From: an uncultured Azospirillum sp.
GTDB lineage: Bacteria; Pseudomonadota; Alphaproteobacteria; RF32; CAG-239
Direction: 5' to 3'
DNA: 64,000 bases
Assembly (NCBI GenBank): GCA_902489795.1
Contig: CABUBU010000005.1
Location: forward strand, 1-64,000
Shown here: piece after piece, positions 26,976-35,647 of the stretch
Position numbering within the stretch: the stretch's first letter is position 1
How the letters are laid out: the number at the start of each line of letters is the position of its first letter
The notes under the pieces: generated by a model
Told to the model about the DNA's origin: nothing
Database searches by the model: none
Seen by the model: the letters and a program-made list of their open reading frames with translations, nothing else
Position numbers and translations under genes: made by a program

Positions 26976-27587
26976 TTACAAAGATTCTATTCTTTTTATC
27001 GATTCGTCAATCAGCTTTGCGCGGGCGCCGTCATCAAATTTTGCAGCCAGAGTGTCTTTCAGCAGCCCGATCGTCCGCTCAGTCACCAGCGATGCCAATT
27101 CGTTTTCAATGCGGCTTTGTTCGCCTCTGATTCTCTCATTGACGCTTTTCTCCTGCACCTGCATTTTTCGATCCAGATCCGCCAGCGCCTTTTTTTTCAA
27201 AACGCCGGCCTCTTTTTTGGCCTTTTCAATGATAGCCGCCCTTTCGCCATCAAGATTTTCAAGTTTTTTTTCATAGGCAGCCAGCAGTTTGCGCGCTTCC
27301 GTCTTCAGGTTTTCAGCCTCGTTGATACGCCTGGCTTCTTTCTCCGCATATTTGCCGAGATAAGTCAGCAGCATCTTTTTCAACGGCACGAACAAAACCG
27401 CAACCACCAGCACGAAAGTCATGCCTACCCAGAATTCGGCCGTCAGGTAAAAGGCTTCTCCGTTCCCGTGCAACTCTGCCGCCGTATCTTGTATAATCGT
27501 TTCCACGTTGCCGGCCGCGCCGACCACCGCCTGCTGGGTTGCATCAAGCAGCTCCCGGCTGCCGGAATTTGCCGCCTGTTCATTCAT
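26976..27587 (-). CDS. atpF: ATP synthase F0 subunit b
   Basis: Subunit b is the peripheral stalk linking membrane subunit a with F1. The protein starts MNEQAANSGSRELLDA at 27587 and has one membrane helix near 48-68 (WVGMTFVLVVAVLFVPLKK) followed by a long charged helix. Length of 203 residues is slightly above average because of about 40 extra N-terminal residues. It overlaps the b' stop by eight bases. The longer frame upstream of 27587 is the b' gene in another register and is not used. No ribosome site of its own is needed if coupled, though AAGGAGG occurs just upstream. Confidence 0.92.
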   Translation of the reverse strand: MNEQAANSGSRELLDATQQAVVGAAGNVETIIQDTAAELHGNGEAFYLTAEFWVGMTFVLVVAVLFVPLKKMLLTYLGKYAEKEARRINEAENLKTEARKLLAAYEKKLENLDGERAAIIEKAKKEAGVLKKKALADLDRKMQVQEKSVNERIRGEQSRIENELASLVTERTIGLLKDTLAAKFDDGARAKLIDESIKRIESL

Positions 27588-28071
27588 GTTCCCGCCTCCT
27601 TCCGGTCGTCTCGGCCACGTCTTCGGCCGAAACCAAACCACCCAGTTCCAGCCGGCCGGCAATCCGCACCGCCAGCTCTGCCGCAATGTTTTCGATCTGC
27701 TCCATCGTCTGTCGCCGGTTTTCTTCCGTCCGGCGTTCGTTTTCCGCCATCGCCTCCGCCAGCCGGCGGCTTTTTTCGACTTCCCGTGCCGCAATTTTCT
27801 TTTCCAGCTCTTCACCGGCCTTTCGCAGATTCTCCGCCGCTTCGGCATTGGCCTCGCGCAAAACCCGCTCGTATTTTTCCAACGCCTCTTCCGCCGTCTG
27901 CTTAAACTCTCCGGCCGCCGTCAGATAGTCGTCGATCTTGCGCTGCCGCCGATTCAGAATGTCGGTGATTTTCGGCACGATCATTTTGGCCATAACCAGC
28001 CACATCAGCGTAAAGCTGACGACCAGCCAGAAAGCCTGCGAAGGAAATGTGGAAAAATCAAGCTGTGGCAT
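27580..28071 (-). CDS. atpF': ATP synthase F0 subunit b'
   Basis: The second stalk subunit typical of alphaproteobacteria and phototrophs. It starts MPQLDFSTFPSQAFWLVV, with a membrane helix at about 10-30 and a long Glu/Arg/Ala-rich coiled coil. 163 residues is normal. The TGA stop lies inside the start of the b gene. Its position between atpE and atpF matches the usual atpI-B-E-b'-b order. Confidence 0.92.
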   Translation of the reverse strand: MPQLDFSTFPSQAFWLVVSFTLMWLVMAKMIVPKITDILNRRQRKIDDYLTAAGEFKQTAEEALEKYERVLREANAEAAENLRKAGEELEKKIAAREVEKSRRLAEAMAENERRTEENRRQTMEQIENIAAELAVRIAGRLELGGLVSAEDVAETTGRRREHE

Positions 28072-28167
28072 AACGCCTCTTCCTCACCGATAAATTACCG
28101 TCCGCCCCGGCGGAACAGCGGGGAAAAGAGGTCTTCTCCCCATGTTCGCTCCGCCGACTCCTGAAAA

Positions 28168-28392
28168 TTATTCGCCGCCCGTCAGCATAAGCAGAGCAAT
28201 AACCAGCGCATAGAGCGCAATCGCTTCAATCGCGGCAAAGCCCGCCCAGCCGTATATATCAACATCTTTTTTCACTTGCGGATTGCGACCGACGGTAGTA
28301 ATGATCGTTGTCCACAATTTAGTTACGCCCCAAGCAGCAACCGTCATTGACAAGGCGCAAACCGCAGCGCCCACATAAGCTAAAGGTTCCAT
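28168..28392 (-). CDS. atpE: ATP synthase F0 subunit c
   Basis: Subunit c forms the proton-driven rotor ring. The 74 residues form two membrane helices joined by a polar loop containing RNPQ; the ion-binding carboxylate is the Glu in GFAAIEAIALYALVIAL on helix 2. Length and layout are normal. Confidence 0.95.
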   Translation of the reverse strand: MEPLAYVGAAVCALSMTVAAWGVTKLWTTIITTVGRNPQVKKDVDIYGWAGFAAIEAIALYALVIALLMLTGGE

Positions 28393-28448
28393 TTAATTTT
28401 CCTTTCAGATTTTAACATTAAACATATCCTACAAAATAATCTTTTTCG

Positions 28449-29171
28449 CTAGTGACTGCGCAAAGCGTCCCCCAGATAGATGCAGCTCAGCACCGTGTAG
28501 ATGAAAGCCTGCAAAACGCCGATAAACAACTCAAAAACGACAATACAGGCACTAAACAGCATCGGTACTGCACCAAGCACACCCAGACTGACAATAAAAC
28601 CGGCAATAATTTTGAGCATGATATGCCCCACCGTCATATTGGCCACCAGTCGCACCGTCAGGCTGAAAGGCTTGGAAAGCATGGAAATGGTTTCTATCGG
28701 CACGATCAGCGGTGCCAACACCAGCGGAATGCCTTTAGGCATAAACGTGCGCAGATACCCCCATTTCCGTTTGCGGATGCCAACCGCAACGTTAAACAGC
28801 AACGCCGCAATTGACAAAGCTCCTACCGCAGTTGCATGCGAAGTAAAGGTAAAGGCATAAGGGAACAATCCTAAAACATTACCAAAAGCGACAAACAAAA
28901 AGACCGAAAAGATGAAACTGAAATATTTCAACCCTTCGGGACCGATATTCTCCTTCATCAGATTGGCGATAAAGCCGTAAACACATTCGGGCAGCGACTG
29001 CGCCAGTCCGGGAACGATGGTTCGGCGCCGCAGACAAAGCGAAAACAAAAGCGCTGCCGCCGCCACCGCCAGCAGCATAAACAGCGAAGAGTTGGTAAAA
29101 GAAATATCGACGTCGCCGGCCTTAAGCGGAATAATCGGCTTAATAACAAACTGTTCCAACGGATTTGACAA
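28449..29171 (-). CDS. atpB: ATP synthase F0 subunit a
   Basis: Subunit a is the stator channel for protons. It starts NPLEQFVIKPIIPLKAGDVD, has about five to six membrane helices, and carries the essential Arg in the helix around SLTVRLVANMTVGHIMLK, with the family-typical AFIYTVLSCIYLGDAL at the end. 240 residues is normal. It lies a few bases after atpI in the same operon. Confidence 0.95.
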   Translation of the reverse strand: MSNPLEQFVIKPIIPLKAGDVDISFTNSSLFMLLAVAAAALLFSLCLRRRTIVPGLAQSLPECVYGFIANLMKENIGPEGLKYFSFIFSVFLFVAFGNVLGLFPYAFTFTSHATAVGALSIAALLFNVAVGIRKRKWGYLRTFMPKGIPLVLAPLIVPIETISMLSKPFSLTVRLVANMTVGHIMLKIIAGFIVSLGVLGAVPMLFSACIVVFELFIGVLQAFIYTVLSCIYLGDALRSH

Positions 29172-29177
29172 CTTAAC

Positions 29178-29489
29178 CTACTCCTTATTCGTTTTCCGTT
29201 CCTCTTCCGCTTTGGCCAGACGGTAAACGTTCAAAATGCCGGCCGCTCCGCCCAAAAACAGAAGCACCATCAGAAAAAACGGACGGCTGCCCGCCATGCG
29301 GTCAACCACGTAACCGACTGCGCCGCCGACCAGAATCGCCGACAGAAATTCCGCCGTAATTCTGAGGCCGACCCCCGCCGCTCCGGCATATTCCGAAGCT
29401 TTGGCCGGCTCCCGCAAACGTTTTTCCTTTTCCCGCTGGCGGGCAATTTTTTCCTCCAGTGCCCTGATGTCTTCAGGAATTTTTTTCAT
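29178..29489 (-). CDS. atpI: ATP synthase accessory protein AtpI/AtpZ-type
   Basis: A 103-residue protein with a charged N-terminal coiled coil (ALEEKIARQREKEKRLRE) and two membrane helices (about 45-68 and 75-95). It matches the small AtpI-type assembly factor that heads F0 operons and is thought to help c-ring assembly. It ends six bases before atpB. Confidence 0.85.
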   Translation of the reverse strand: MKKIPEDIRALEEKIARQREKEKRLREPAKASEYAGAAGVGLRITAEFLSAILVGGAVGYVVDRMAGSRPFFLMVLLFLGGAAGILNVYRLAKAEEERKTNKE

Positions 29490-29515
29490 CGGCCAGCATA
29501 TTCCCTAAAGGTTAC

Positions 29516-30241
29516 TTACTTGTTAACGCCAAGATATTTATTCAGCACTTCTTTCAGTTTTTCATAATCGGGCACTCCGGGCAAAACTTCTTCGCCAAGA
29601 TCACTCCTCACCAAGAAGGACGGCGTTCCCTGAATTTGCAGCTTTTCCATCGCGTCCTGACGAACCGACATAATTTCCTTGGCCACGTTGTCGTCTTCCA
29701 TACAGGCTTTGGCCTTTTCAGCAGAAAGCCCCTCCAGTTCGGCATAACTGGTCAGCAGTTTTTCGGTTTTAAAGGAAAGCCCCCAGGTCAGCTGTTTTTT
29801 AAACAGCAGGCTCAAAAAGTCAAAATATTTATCGGCAGGCATACAACGAGCCAGCATTGCCCCTTTCATTGATTTGGCATCGATCGGAAAATCGGCAAAC
29901 ACCAGCTTGACCTTGCCGCTGTCAATATAATCTTTCTTCAACTCAGGCAGCATGTTCAGATGGAAATCGGCACAATGGGAACAGCCGAGCGACGAAAACT
30001 CATAAATCGTCACCGGCGCGTCCGTGCTGCCGAGCACATGCGCGGCATTCATTTCAAAACGGCTGGGCACCGCGCCGCCGGCGACCGCCGACACCGACGC
30101 TTCCGCCGGTCTGACCAACACCAGACTGCCGTCCACCCAGTTGAATCCCTTCTGCGACAGATAGAAACCGTCGGCCATCAAGAACATAAACGCCGCGGCC
30201 AACACCTGGCTCACTCTCTTTATGATATTTTCAAAAGTCAT
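29516..30241 (-). CDS. DsbA-like periplasmic thiol oxidoreductase
   Basis: A thioredoxin-fold protein of the DsbA/BdbD type, acting on Cys pairs of exported proteins. It has an N-terminal signal or anchor (LAAAFMFLMADGFYL, about 14-28), then VTIYEFSSLGCSHCADFHLN with a CSHC active site, the helical insertion, and the cis-Pro loop in QIQGTPSFLV. 241 residues is typical. The ATG at 30241 has AGGAG upstream. It lies 12 bases after dciA; this pairing with a DUF721 gene is common in alphaproteobacteria. DsbB is not visible here. Confidence 0.88.
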   Translation of the reverse strand: MTFENIIKRVSQVLAAAFMFLMADGFYLSQKGFNWVDGSLVLVRPAEASVSAVAGGAVPSRFEMNAAHVLGSTDAPVTIYEFSSLGCSHCADFHLNMLPELKKDYIDSGKVKLVFADFPIDAKSMKGAMLARCMPADKYFDFLSLLFKKQLTWGLSFKTEKLLTSYAELEGLSAEKAKACMEDDNVAKEIMSVRQDAMEKLQIQGTPSFLVRSDLGEEVLPGVPDYEKLKEVLNKYLGVNK

Positions 30242-30253
30242 TGCTACTCCTGT

Positions 30254-30778
30254 TTATTTGCGGTTTTGCGATAATACACACTTTCCCAGACGGATCAGGC
30301 TGTCTTTGAGATCGCCGTCGTTCAGCCCCCCGGTCAGTTGTTCAATATAATTTTGTTCCTCGCCGCTTACAAGTATTTTCTTAAATTCCGGTTGATTAAT
30401 TTTCCGCCGCCGGCGAAAGGGAACCCCGCCGCTCTGACGGATTCGGAGTTCGGAAACCGCGTTGTAGCCAAAAAATGCGTTAACCTTTTCCAGCACAAAC
30501 TTTTCCCGGTGCTGCAGTTCCAGAGCAAAAGCGCCGTTGACCGCCGCCACCTGCAAAACGCCGTTCTGCCGTTCCCTGCCGCGGAAACTGATTTTTTCCG
30601 GGAAAGTGAAAGCGGCCAGTTCCTCCCCTGCAATCTGTTCCCAAAAAGCCAGCACGTCGGCCGCCATCATCCCCTTTCGGCCGAGGATTCGGCGCAAAAG
30701 CGGCATCGTTTCGGAGGCCAGCGTATTCAGCCCCGAAGCCGTTCTTTTTTCCTCATTTGTCGTTTTTTCTTTCGTCAT
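30254..30778 (-). CDS. dciA: DUF721/DciA-type protein
   Basis: DciA-family (DUF721) proteins help load or act with the replicative helicase DnaB. The protein begins MTKEKTTNEEKR and shows the domain core with MPLLRRILGRKGMMAADVLAFWEQIAGE, followed by a strand segment (NGVLQVAAVNGAFALELQHR) and a basic region. The ATG at 30778 is preferred over a GTG at 30796, although neither has a strong ribosome site. The gene is the first of the pair with the DsbA-like gene. Confidence 0.8.
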   Translation of the reverse strand: MTKEKTTNEEKRTASGLNTLASETMPLLRRILGRKGMMAADVLAFWEQIAGEELAAFTFPEKISFRGRERQNGVLQVAAVNGAFALELQHREKFVLEKVNAFFGYNAVSELRIRQSGGVPFRRRRKINQPEFKKILVSGEEQNYIEQLTGGLNDGDLKDSLIRLGKCVLSQNRK

Positions 30779-30906
30779 AATCGTTACGGCTAGCACAAAA
30801 CCGTTGAAAAAGCAAGCATACTGCTTAAATTATACCGGCGGCTCCAAACGGACTCCCGACAAATCCGGCCGATCCCGACAAATTCTGCCGCCGCCGCACA
30901 AAAAAC

Positions 30907-30935
30907 TTGATTCAATTAAAAAATTAATGTACTCT
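30907..30935 (+). promoter_or_regulatory. Promoter of the outer-membrane barrel gene
   Basis: TTGATT (30907-30912) and TACTCT (30930-30935) with a 17-base AT-rich spacer lie about 45 bases before the ATG at 30980. Confidence 0.5.
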
Positions 30936-30979
30936 TTGTCCAGAATTTTCATTTTGCTTTAACGAGAGGAATCTTTAGA

Positions 30980-31600
30980 ATGTTGAAAAAAATGTTGGCC
31001 GGAGCATCGGCAATAGTTTTGGGAATGGTCGCGGCTTCCGACGCCATGGCCGAATGCGACGGTATTTACCTCGGCTTGCGCGGCGGTGTTGCCGAACCTG
31101 ACATCGGAGACAGACACACCTCGGGTGACCGTCTGGACATCGACGACAACCTGTTCATGCTTTCCGGCGCCATCGGTTACCGTTATCAGTACTTCCGCGC
31201 CGAAGTCGAATATATCTGGCGCGACAAGAGCGAAGATTCCGAAACGCTCGTCATTCCGGTGGAAGGACGCGATCCGATCGTTTCCACCAGTACCGGCACG
31301 TTTGAATACGATTCCTATATGTTCAACGTCTATTACGACTTCTCTCCGTATACTTGGTTTACGCCCTATCTGCAGGCCGGTATCGGTGTAACCAACCTTG
31401 AATACAAATTCTCGTACGACGACGGCCGCGACAGTTACAAGAAACACAATTTCACCTGGGTACTGGGCGGCGGTATCTCCGCAAAGATGACCAACCGCCT
31501 GAACATCGACGTCGGTTACCGTTACTACGACATGGGCAAAATCGGCGACGGCAAAGTCCACAATCAGGAAATCTACGGCGGCGTCCGCTACGTTTTCTAA
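30980..31600 (+). CDS. Outer-membrane beta-barrel protein (OmpA/Opa-like porin family)
   Basis: A 206-residue precursor with a signal peptide (MLKKMLAGASAIVLGMVAAS, cleavage after AMA near residue 24) and an eight-stranded barrel pattern: alternating aromatic strands such as GIYLGLRGG, GYRYQYFRAEVEYIW, PYLQAGIGV and LNIDVGYRYYDMG. It ends in GGVRYVF, with the terminal Phe needed for barrel assembly. GAGG precedes the ATG. It has its own promoter and terminator, so it is a single-gene unit. Ligand or role unknown. Confidence 0.88.
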   Translation: MLKKMLAGASAIVLGMVAASDAMAECDGIYLGLRGGVAEPDIGDRHTSGDRLDIDDNLFMLSGAIGYRYQYFRAEVEYIWRDKSEDSETLVIPVEGRDPIVSTSTGTFEYDSYMFNVYYDFSPYTWFTPYLQAGIGVTNLEYKFSYDDGRDSYKKHNFTWVLGGGISAKMTNRLNIDVGYRYYDMGKIGDGKVHNQEIYGGVRYVF

Positions 31601-31618
31601 ATTGCAAATCTACAAAAA

Positions 31619-31643
31619 ACTCCCCTGCCCGGGGAGTTTTTTT
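31619..31643 (+). terminator. Terminator after the outer-membrane barrel gene
   Basis: ACTCCCC-tgccc-GGGGAGT followed by a run of T, about 20 bases past the stop. Confidence 0.85.
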
Positions 31644-31778
31644 AGTTCAAGCATCGACAAAAACCGACAGATGCGGACATTTCGACCCAGCGGCAAGGAT
31701 TACGAAGCTTTCAAGATGCATATTTAAGGAACTAAAATCAAGTCTGCGGCGGCCGGCGGACACTTGTCGGCACTGCCG

Positions 31779-32597
31779 TCAGCGGCCGGTGCCAAAACGC
31801 CGATTCAGCCAGTCGAGCATCGTCCGATGGTTGCCGTCTTCAAAAAACAAACGGTTGTGGTCAACCCCCTCCGCCAAAAAGAATTCCTTGTCCGCAGCTG
31901 GCGACAATTTAAAAAGTTCCTGTCCATGGTATGGCAGAATCAGTTTGTCTTCGCTGCCGTGAACAACCAGCAGCGGCCCCGAGTAGGCGGCAATAAACCG
32001 GCTTGATTCCAAACGGTTTTTCAACACCAGCCGGGCCAGGGGAATCGGCTTGTCGCCGACCTCGCGTTCCAGAGAATAAAACGGCGCGGCCAGAATCAGC
32101 GCGTCGGCAGAGCACATGCCTGCCGCCGCCGAAGCCGGCGCGGTTCCCATCGAATAGCCAAAAACGACAATTCTGTCATGCCCGAGTCTGTCTTTCAGAT
32201 AATTGCAGGCAACGACGGCATCGGCATACATTGTTTCTTCCGAAAGCTTACCGCCGCTTAAGCCAAAACCGCGATATTCGGGCATAAACACCGGGTAGCC
32301 GGCATCAATATACGCTTTCAGATGCGGCGCAAAAGTCGCCAGCTGCCCGGCATTGCCGTGGAAAAACAAAATTGCCGGCTTGTCGGCGGCGCCTTTTGCA
32401 TACCAGGCCATAATCAAGTGCCCGTCGGCGGTTACCAGCGGTCGCTCTTCAAACGCCGGTACGCCGGCATTGTTTGGGCCGGCATAAAACCTGTCCGGAT
32501 AAAAGATGAGATAATCCTGCACCGCATACAGACAGACCAGATAAACGACGACGAACGCCGCTCCCGCAGCCGCTGCCCGCAATATTTTTTTCAACAT
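31779..32597 (-). CDS. Alpha/beta hydrolase, membrane-anchored (YfhR/BEM46-like)
   Basis: A serine hydrolase of the YfhR/BEM46 type; substrate unknown. I choose the ATG at 32597, with GGAGG upstream, giving 272 residues; the frame extends further but without support. There is one N-terminal membrane helix (GAAFVVVYLVCLYAVQDYLIF). The hydrolase core shows the oxyanion HG in LFFHGNAGQL, the nucleophile elbow FGYSMGTAPA, the acid in VVHGSEDKLIL and the catalytic His in EGVDHNRL. It faces away from the PreT-like gene across an 85-base gap. Confidence 0.87.
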   Translation of the reverse strand: MLKKILRAAAAGAAFVVVYLVCLYAVQDYLIFYPDRFYAGPNNAGVPAFEERPLVTADGHLIMAWYAKGAADKPAILFFHGNAGQLATFAPHLKAYIDAGYPVFMPEYRGFGLSGGKLSEETMYADAVVACNYLKDRLGHDRIVVFGYSMGTAPASAAAGMCSADALILAAPFYSLEREVGDKPIPLARLVLKNRLESSRFIAAYSGPLLVVHGSEDKLILPYHGQELFKLSPAADKEFFLAEGVDHNRLFFEDGNHRTMLDWLNRRFGTGR

Positions 32598-32682
32598 TTT
32601 CGACCTCCGCCAGAAAAAACTTGACTTCTCCCTTCTCTGATGGCGTAAATTATAACCAGCAATTAATTTCGGATAAGTTAAA

Positions 32683-33858
32683 ATGACTGACAAAAAACTG
32701 TACCTGACACGCGCCCAGCTAATTTCTGAACTGGGACGCTGTTTGGGCTGCAAAAACAAACCCTGCATGAACGCCTGCCCCGTCAACTGCAACCCGCAGG
32801 AGTTTATCGCCAAAGCAAAGGCAAACGATTTTGCCGGCGCGGTCGAGAGCATTACCCGCAACAACCCGATGGGACAGACCTGCGGCCTGATCTGCCCCGA
32901 CAAGTTCTGCATGCAGGCCTGTACCCGCGCCGGCATCGACTTTCCGATCAACATTCCGCGGGTTCAGGCCACCATTTTGGAAAAATACCGCACCGCGGAA
33001 TCCGCCGTCCATCCCAAGCTGCCGGCCAACGGCAAAAAAGTCGCCGTCATCGGCGCCGGGCCGGCGGGCATTGCCGCAACGGCGGAACTGTCACGGCTCG
33101 GTTACCGCATTACCCTGTTTGAGGGAGATGAAAAAATCGGCGGCGCCCTCAATCTCATCCCCGACAGCCGGCTGCCATTTGAGGTCATCGCCAAAGACTG
33201 GAGCTTTATTGACGCCCCCGACATGATCGAACTGCGGCTCAACGCCCCCGTCGACACCCCCGCCGCGCTTCTGAACCGGGACTTTGACGGCGTTATCGTC
33301 GCCACCGGAGAACCGGAAGGCATTAACCTCGACATTGAAGGTGAAGAGCACGCCGTTTCCTATCTTGACTATCTCCGCCACCCCGAGTGCTATACGGCGG
33401 AAGGAAACGTCGCCGTCATCGGCGGCGGCGCTGTCGCTGTCGACTGTGCGCTGACAGCCGTCAACTTTGGCGCCGAAAACGTTGAAATGTTCGTCCGCCG
33501 CAGGGTATCCGACATGCGGATCACCGGCGAGGAACGAAAATCGCTGCTTGATGCCGGCGTAGATCTGACCACCATGACCAAAGTCAAAAAAATCGGTACC
33601 GACGGCGAATATCTCACCCTGTATACCGCCAAAAACCGTTTTAACCGCGGCAAACTGGAAGAAATTCCCGACACCACCATTGCCCGACCCGGCTTTTCCC
33701 TGGTTATCAAAGCCATCGGCAGCACCGCTCCCCGCCAGCCGGACACCGACCGTGTCATCTATGCCGGCGACTGCAAACACGGCGGCTCCACCATCGTCGA
33801 AGCTCTGGCTTCTGGAAAAACGGCAGCCTGCAGCCTGGACGAAAAACTGATTCCCTGA
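32683..33858 (+). CDS. PreT/GltD-like FAD- and NAD(P)-dependent oxidoreductase
   Basis: The protein (391 residues) begins with a cysteine-rich [4Fe-4S] domain (RCLGCKNKPCMNACPVNCNP and TCGLICPDKFCMQAC), followed by two dinucleotide-binding folds: VAVIGAGPAGIAATAELSRL for FAD and VAVIGGGAVAVDCALTAVNF for NAD(P). This matches PreT, the electron-input subunit of NAD-dependent dihydropyrimidine dehydrogenase, and the small subunit of glutamate synthase. The usual partner preA or gltB is not adjacent, so the electron acceptor is unknown. The start at 32683 is preceded by GGATAA. Downstream is a WYL regulator 22 bases away, which may be read through from here. Confidence 0.85.
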   Translation: MTDKKLYLTRAQLISELGRCLGCKNKPCMNACPVNCNPQEFIAKAKANDFAGAVESITRNNPMGQTCGLICPDKFCMQACTRAGIDFPINIPRVQATILEKYRTAESAVHPKLPANGKKVAVIGAGPAGIAATAELSRLGYRITLFEGDEKIGGALNLIPDSRLPFEVIAKDWSFIDAPDMIELRLNAPVDTPAALLNRDFDGVIVATGEPEGINLDIEGEEHAVSYLDYLRHPECYTAEGNVAVIGGGAVAVDCALTAVNFGAENVEMFVRRRVSDMRITGEERKSLLDAGVDLTTMTKVKKIGTDGEYLTLYTAKNRFNRGKLEEIPDTTIARPGFSLVIKAIGSTAPRQPDTDRVIYAGDCKHGGSTIVEALASGKTAACSLDEKLIP

Positions 33859-33880
33859 AACGGCAAAGGACTTCTACCCG

Positions 33881-34845
33881 ATGGCATACGAAAAAATGCA
33901 CAACATATTTGACCTTGCCATCCGTATGCAATCAAGCGCCGAAGGAATTTCCATCGCCGACGTCATGCAGCAGTTTGACGTTTCTCGCCGCACGGCGGAA
34001 AGAATGCGCAATTTTATTCGCGAAAGATTTCCCCAGCTGACCGAAACCATCGGCGAACACGGTGTCAAACGCTGGCACCTGCCGTACGGATCACTCAAAA
34101 ACTACATCAGTTTCTCGACCGAGGAAATATCCACCCTGCAAAACGCCCTGCGGCTATTAAAACACGTTCAGCTTTGCGAACAGTCGCGCACGCTGGCCGG
34201 CCTTTTGACCAAACTCAAAGCCATGATGCGGCCGGAAGTCTGCTGCCGGATAGAAACCGACACCGAAATCATGCAGGCTTCCGAAGGCTACCTCTTCAGG
34301 CCGATGCAAAAAATCGAGATCAACCCGCGCCATCTGGCGCTGCTCCGACATGCCGTCACCGCCTGCCGTAAAATCCGCCTGTGCTGGGCAGAAAGAGGCC
34401 ACCAGACAAAATGTCAAACATTATGCCCATACGCCTTCATTTACGGCCCCAATCATCACCTTATCGCCTATTCGGAAAAAAACGGGAGTTTCTCTACGTC
34501 TGCCTGAGCGACATCATTGACATTAAAGAAACCGGCAGCTATTTTATCCGCAACGCTGACTTTTGTCTGGAAAACCATTGCTGTGCAAATTTCGGACAGT
34601 TCAGCGAACCGGCTTTTGAAAACGAATGGCTTTTTGACGCCCGCTCGGCTGCTGCTGCCAAAAACTATATTTTTCACCCCCGCCAGCAGGTTCGCGAAAA
34701 CTCCAACGGCAGTCTGACCGTCAGTTTCAAAGCGGGCGGCGTGTTGGAACTGGGCCGCTGCCTTTACGGCTGGGAACCGCATGTCAAAGTCATCAAACCC
34801 AAAAACTGGAAACACATGGTCAGGGAGGCCAAAAAACATGTCTGA
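33881..34845 (+). pseudogene. WYL-domain transcription regulator with one frameshift
   Basis: The first part starts MAYEKMHNIFDLAIRMQ with an N-terminal winged helix (VMQQFDVSRRTAERMRNFI) and enters a WYL domain (FIYGPNHHLIAYSEKNG). At a run of seven A near 34470-34477 the frame breaks; the remaining WYL part (REFLYVCLSDIIDIKETG to WKHMVREAKKHV) continues in the next frame to 34845. Restoring one A gives one normal protein of about 320 residues. It may be a true pseudogene, a homopolymer sequencing error, or a slippage-corrected gene. Its second part overlaps the RlaP gene by eight bases. WYL proteins often sense nucleic-acid ligands and regulate defence or repair genes. Confidence 0.8.
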
Positions 34846-35647
34846 ACCGGCAGCGCAAACCATCCGCAGCCTTCTGCACGATCTGGAAGAACAATGGCAG
34901 ATAAAAATTCTTTTTGCCGTTGAAAGCGGCAGCCGCGCCTGGCGGATCGAAAGTGCCGACAGTGATTACAACGTCCGCTTTGTCTATTATCGATCGCTGA
35001 AAGACTATGTCAGCCTTGCCCGGGCGGGCGACGTCATTAACGCGGCGTTTGACCAAAAGCTTGCCCCCTGTACCGCGCACGACGCCTTGTACGACCTTTG
35101 CGGATTTGACATTTTCAAATTCCTGCGTCTTCTGGCAAAATCCAACCCTTCAACCATCGAATGGCTGATCTCAAACGTCGTCTACCTCGGACCGGTGCCG
35201 CCGGAACTGCGCACTTTTGCCGAAAAAAGTTTTGACGACGGCACTCTGATCCGCCACTACCGTTCCATGGGCGCCGACAATCTCCGGGAAATGGAAAAAC
35301 GCCAAACCTTCACCGGCAAAAAATACCTCTACGCTTTCCGCGGCCTGCTCAACGCCTTTTGCGTCGCCGCATTCCGCCGCCTGCCGGAAACCGATTTCAC
35401 CCACACGCTGGAAACCTGCCGGCAGACGCTCGGCGAAGAAACATACGCCGCCCTTTCCCGTTTGATCGAAAACAAAAAATACGGCAGAGAAAAAGAAGAC
35501 CTCGGCCGGCAACCGTTGCTTGACGAAGTGCTTGGCAAACTCCTTTCGCTTACCGAAACCAACGCCCGCGCACAAAATTTCCGAGAAGAAAAAGAACGCT
35601 TTTTAAACGCTTATCTGCAAAAACTGCTGTTGGGAGAAAAAGTATGA
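34838..35647 (+). CDS. RlaP-type nucleotidyltransferase
   Basis: A DNA-polymerase-beta-fold nucleotidyltransferase of the RlaP family, associated in other genomes with RNA repair. The ATG at 34838, with GGAGG nine bases upstream, gives 269 residues. The active-site region reads ESGSRAWRIESADSDYNVRF; the family normally has DSDYDVRF, so the second catalytic Asp is Asn45 here. The rest (SNPSTIEWL, FTGKKYLYAFRGLL, LGRQPLLDEVL) fits the family. It overlaps the regulator before it and the cca gene after it (ATGA), so the three are one operon. Whether the D45N change abolishes catalysis must be tested. Confidence 0.82.
   Translation: MSEPAAQTIRSLLHDLEEQWQIKILFAVESGSRAWRIESADSDYNVRFVYYRSLKDYVSLARAGDVINAAFDQKLAPCTAHDALYDLCGFDIFKFLRLLAKSNPSTIEWLISNVVYLGPVPPELRTFAEKSFDDGTLIRHYRSMGADNLREMEKRQTFTGKKYLYAFRGLLNAFCVAAFRRLPETDFTHTLETCRQTLGEETYAALSRLIENKKYGREKEDLGRQPLLDEVLGKLLSLTETNARAQNFREEKERFLNAYLQKLLLGEKV

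Noticed and set aside
27588..27848. N-terminal extension of ATP synthase subunit b
   Set aside because: This part is the b' gene read in another frame; b starts at the overlapping ATG at 27587.
31779..32954. N-terminally extended hydrolase of 391 residues
   Set aside because: The extra part overlaps the divergent PreT-like gene and its start region; a strong GGAGG site and a membrane helix support the ATG at 32597.
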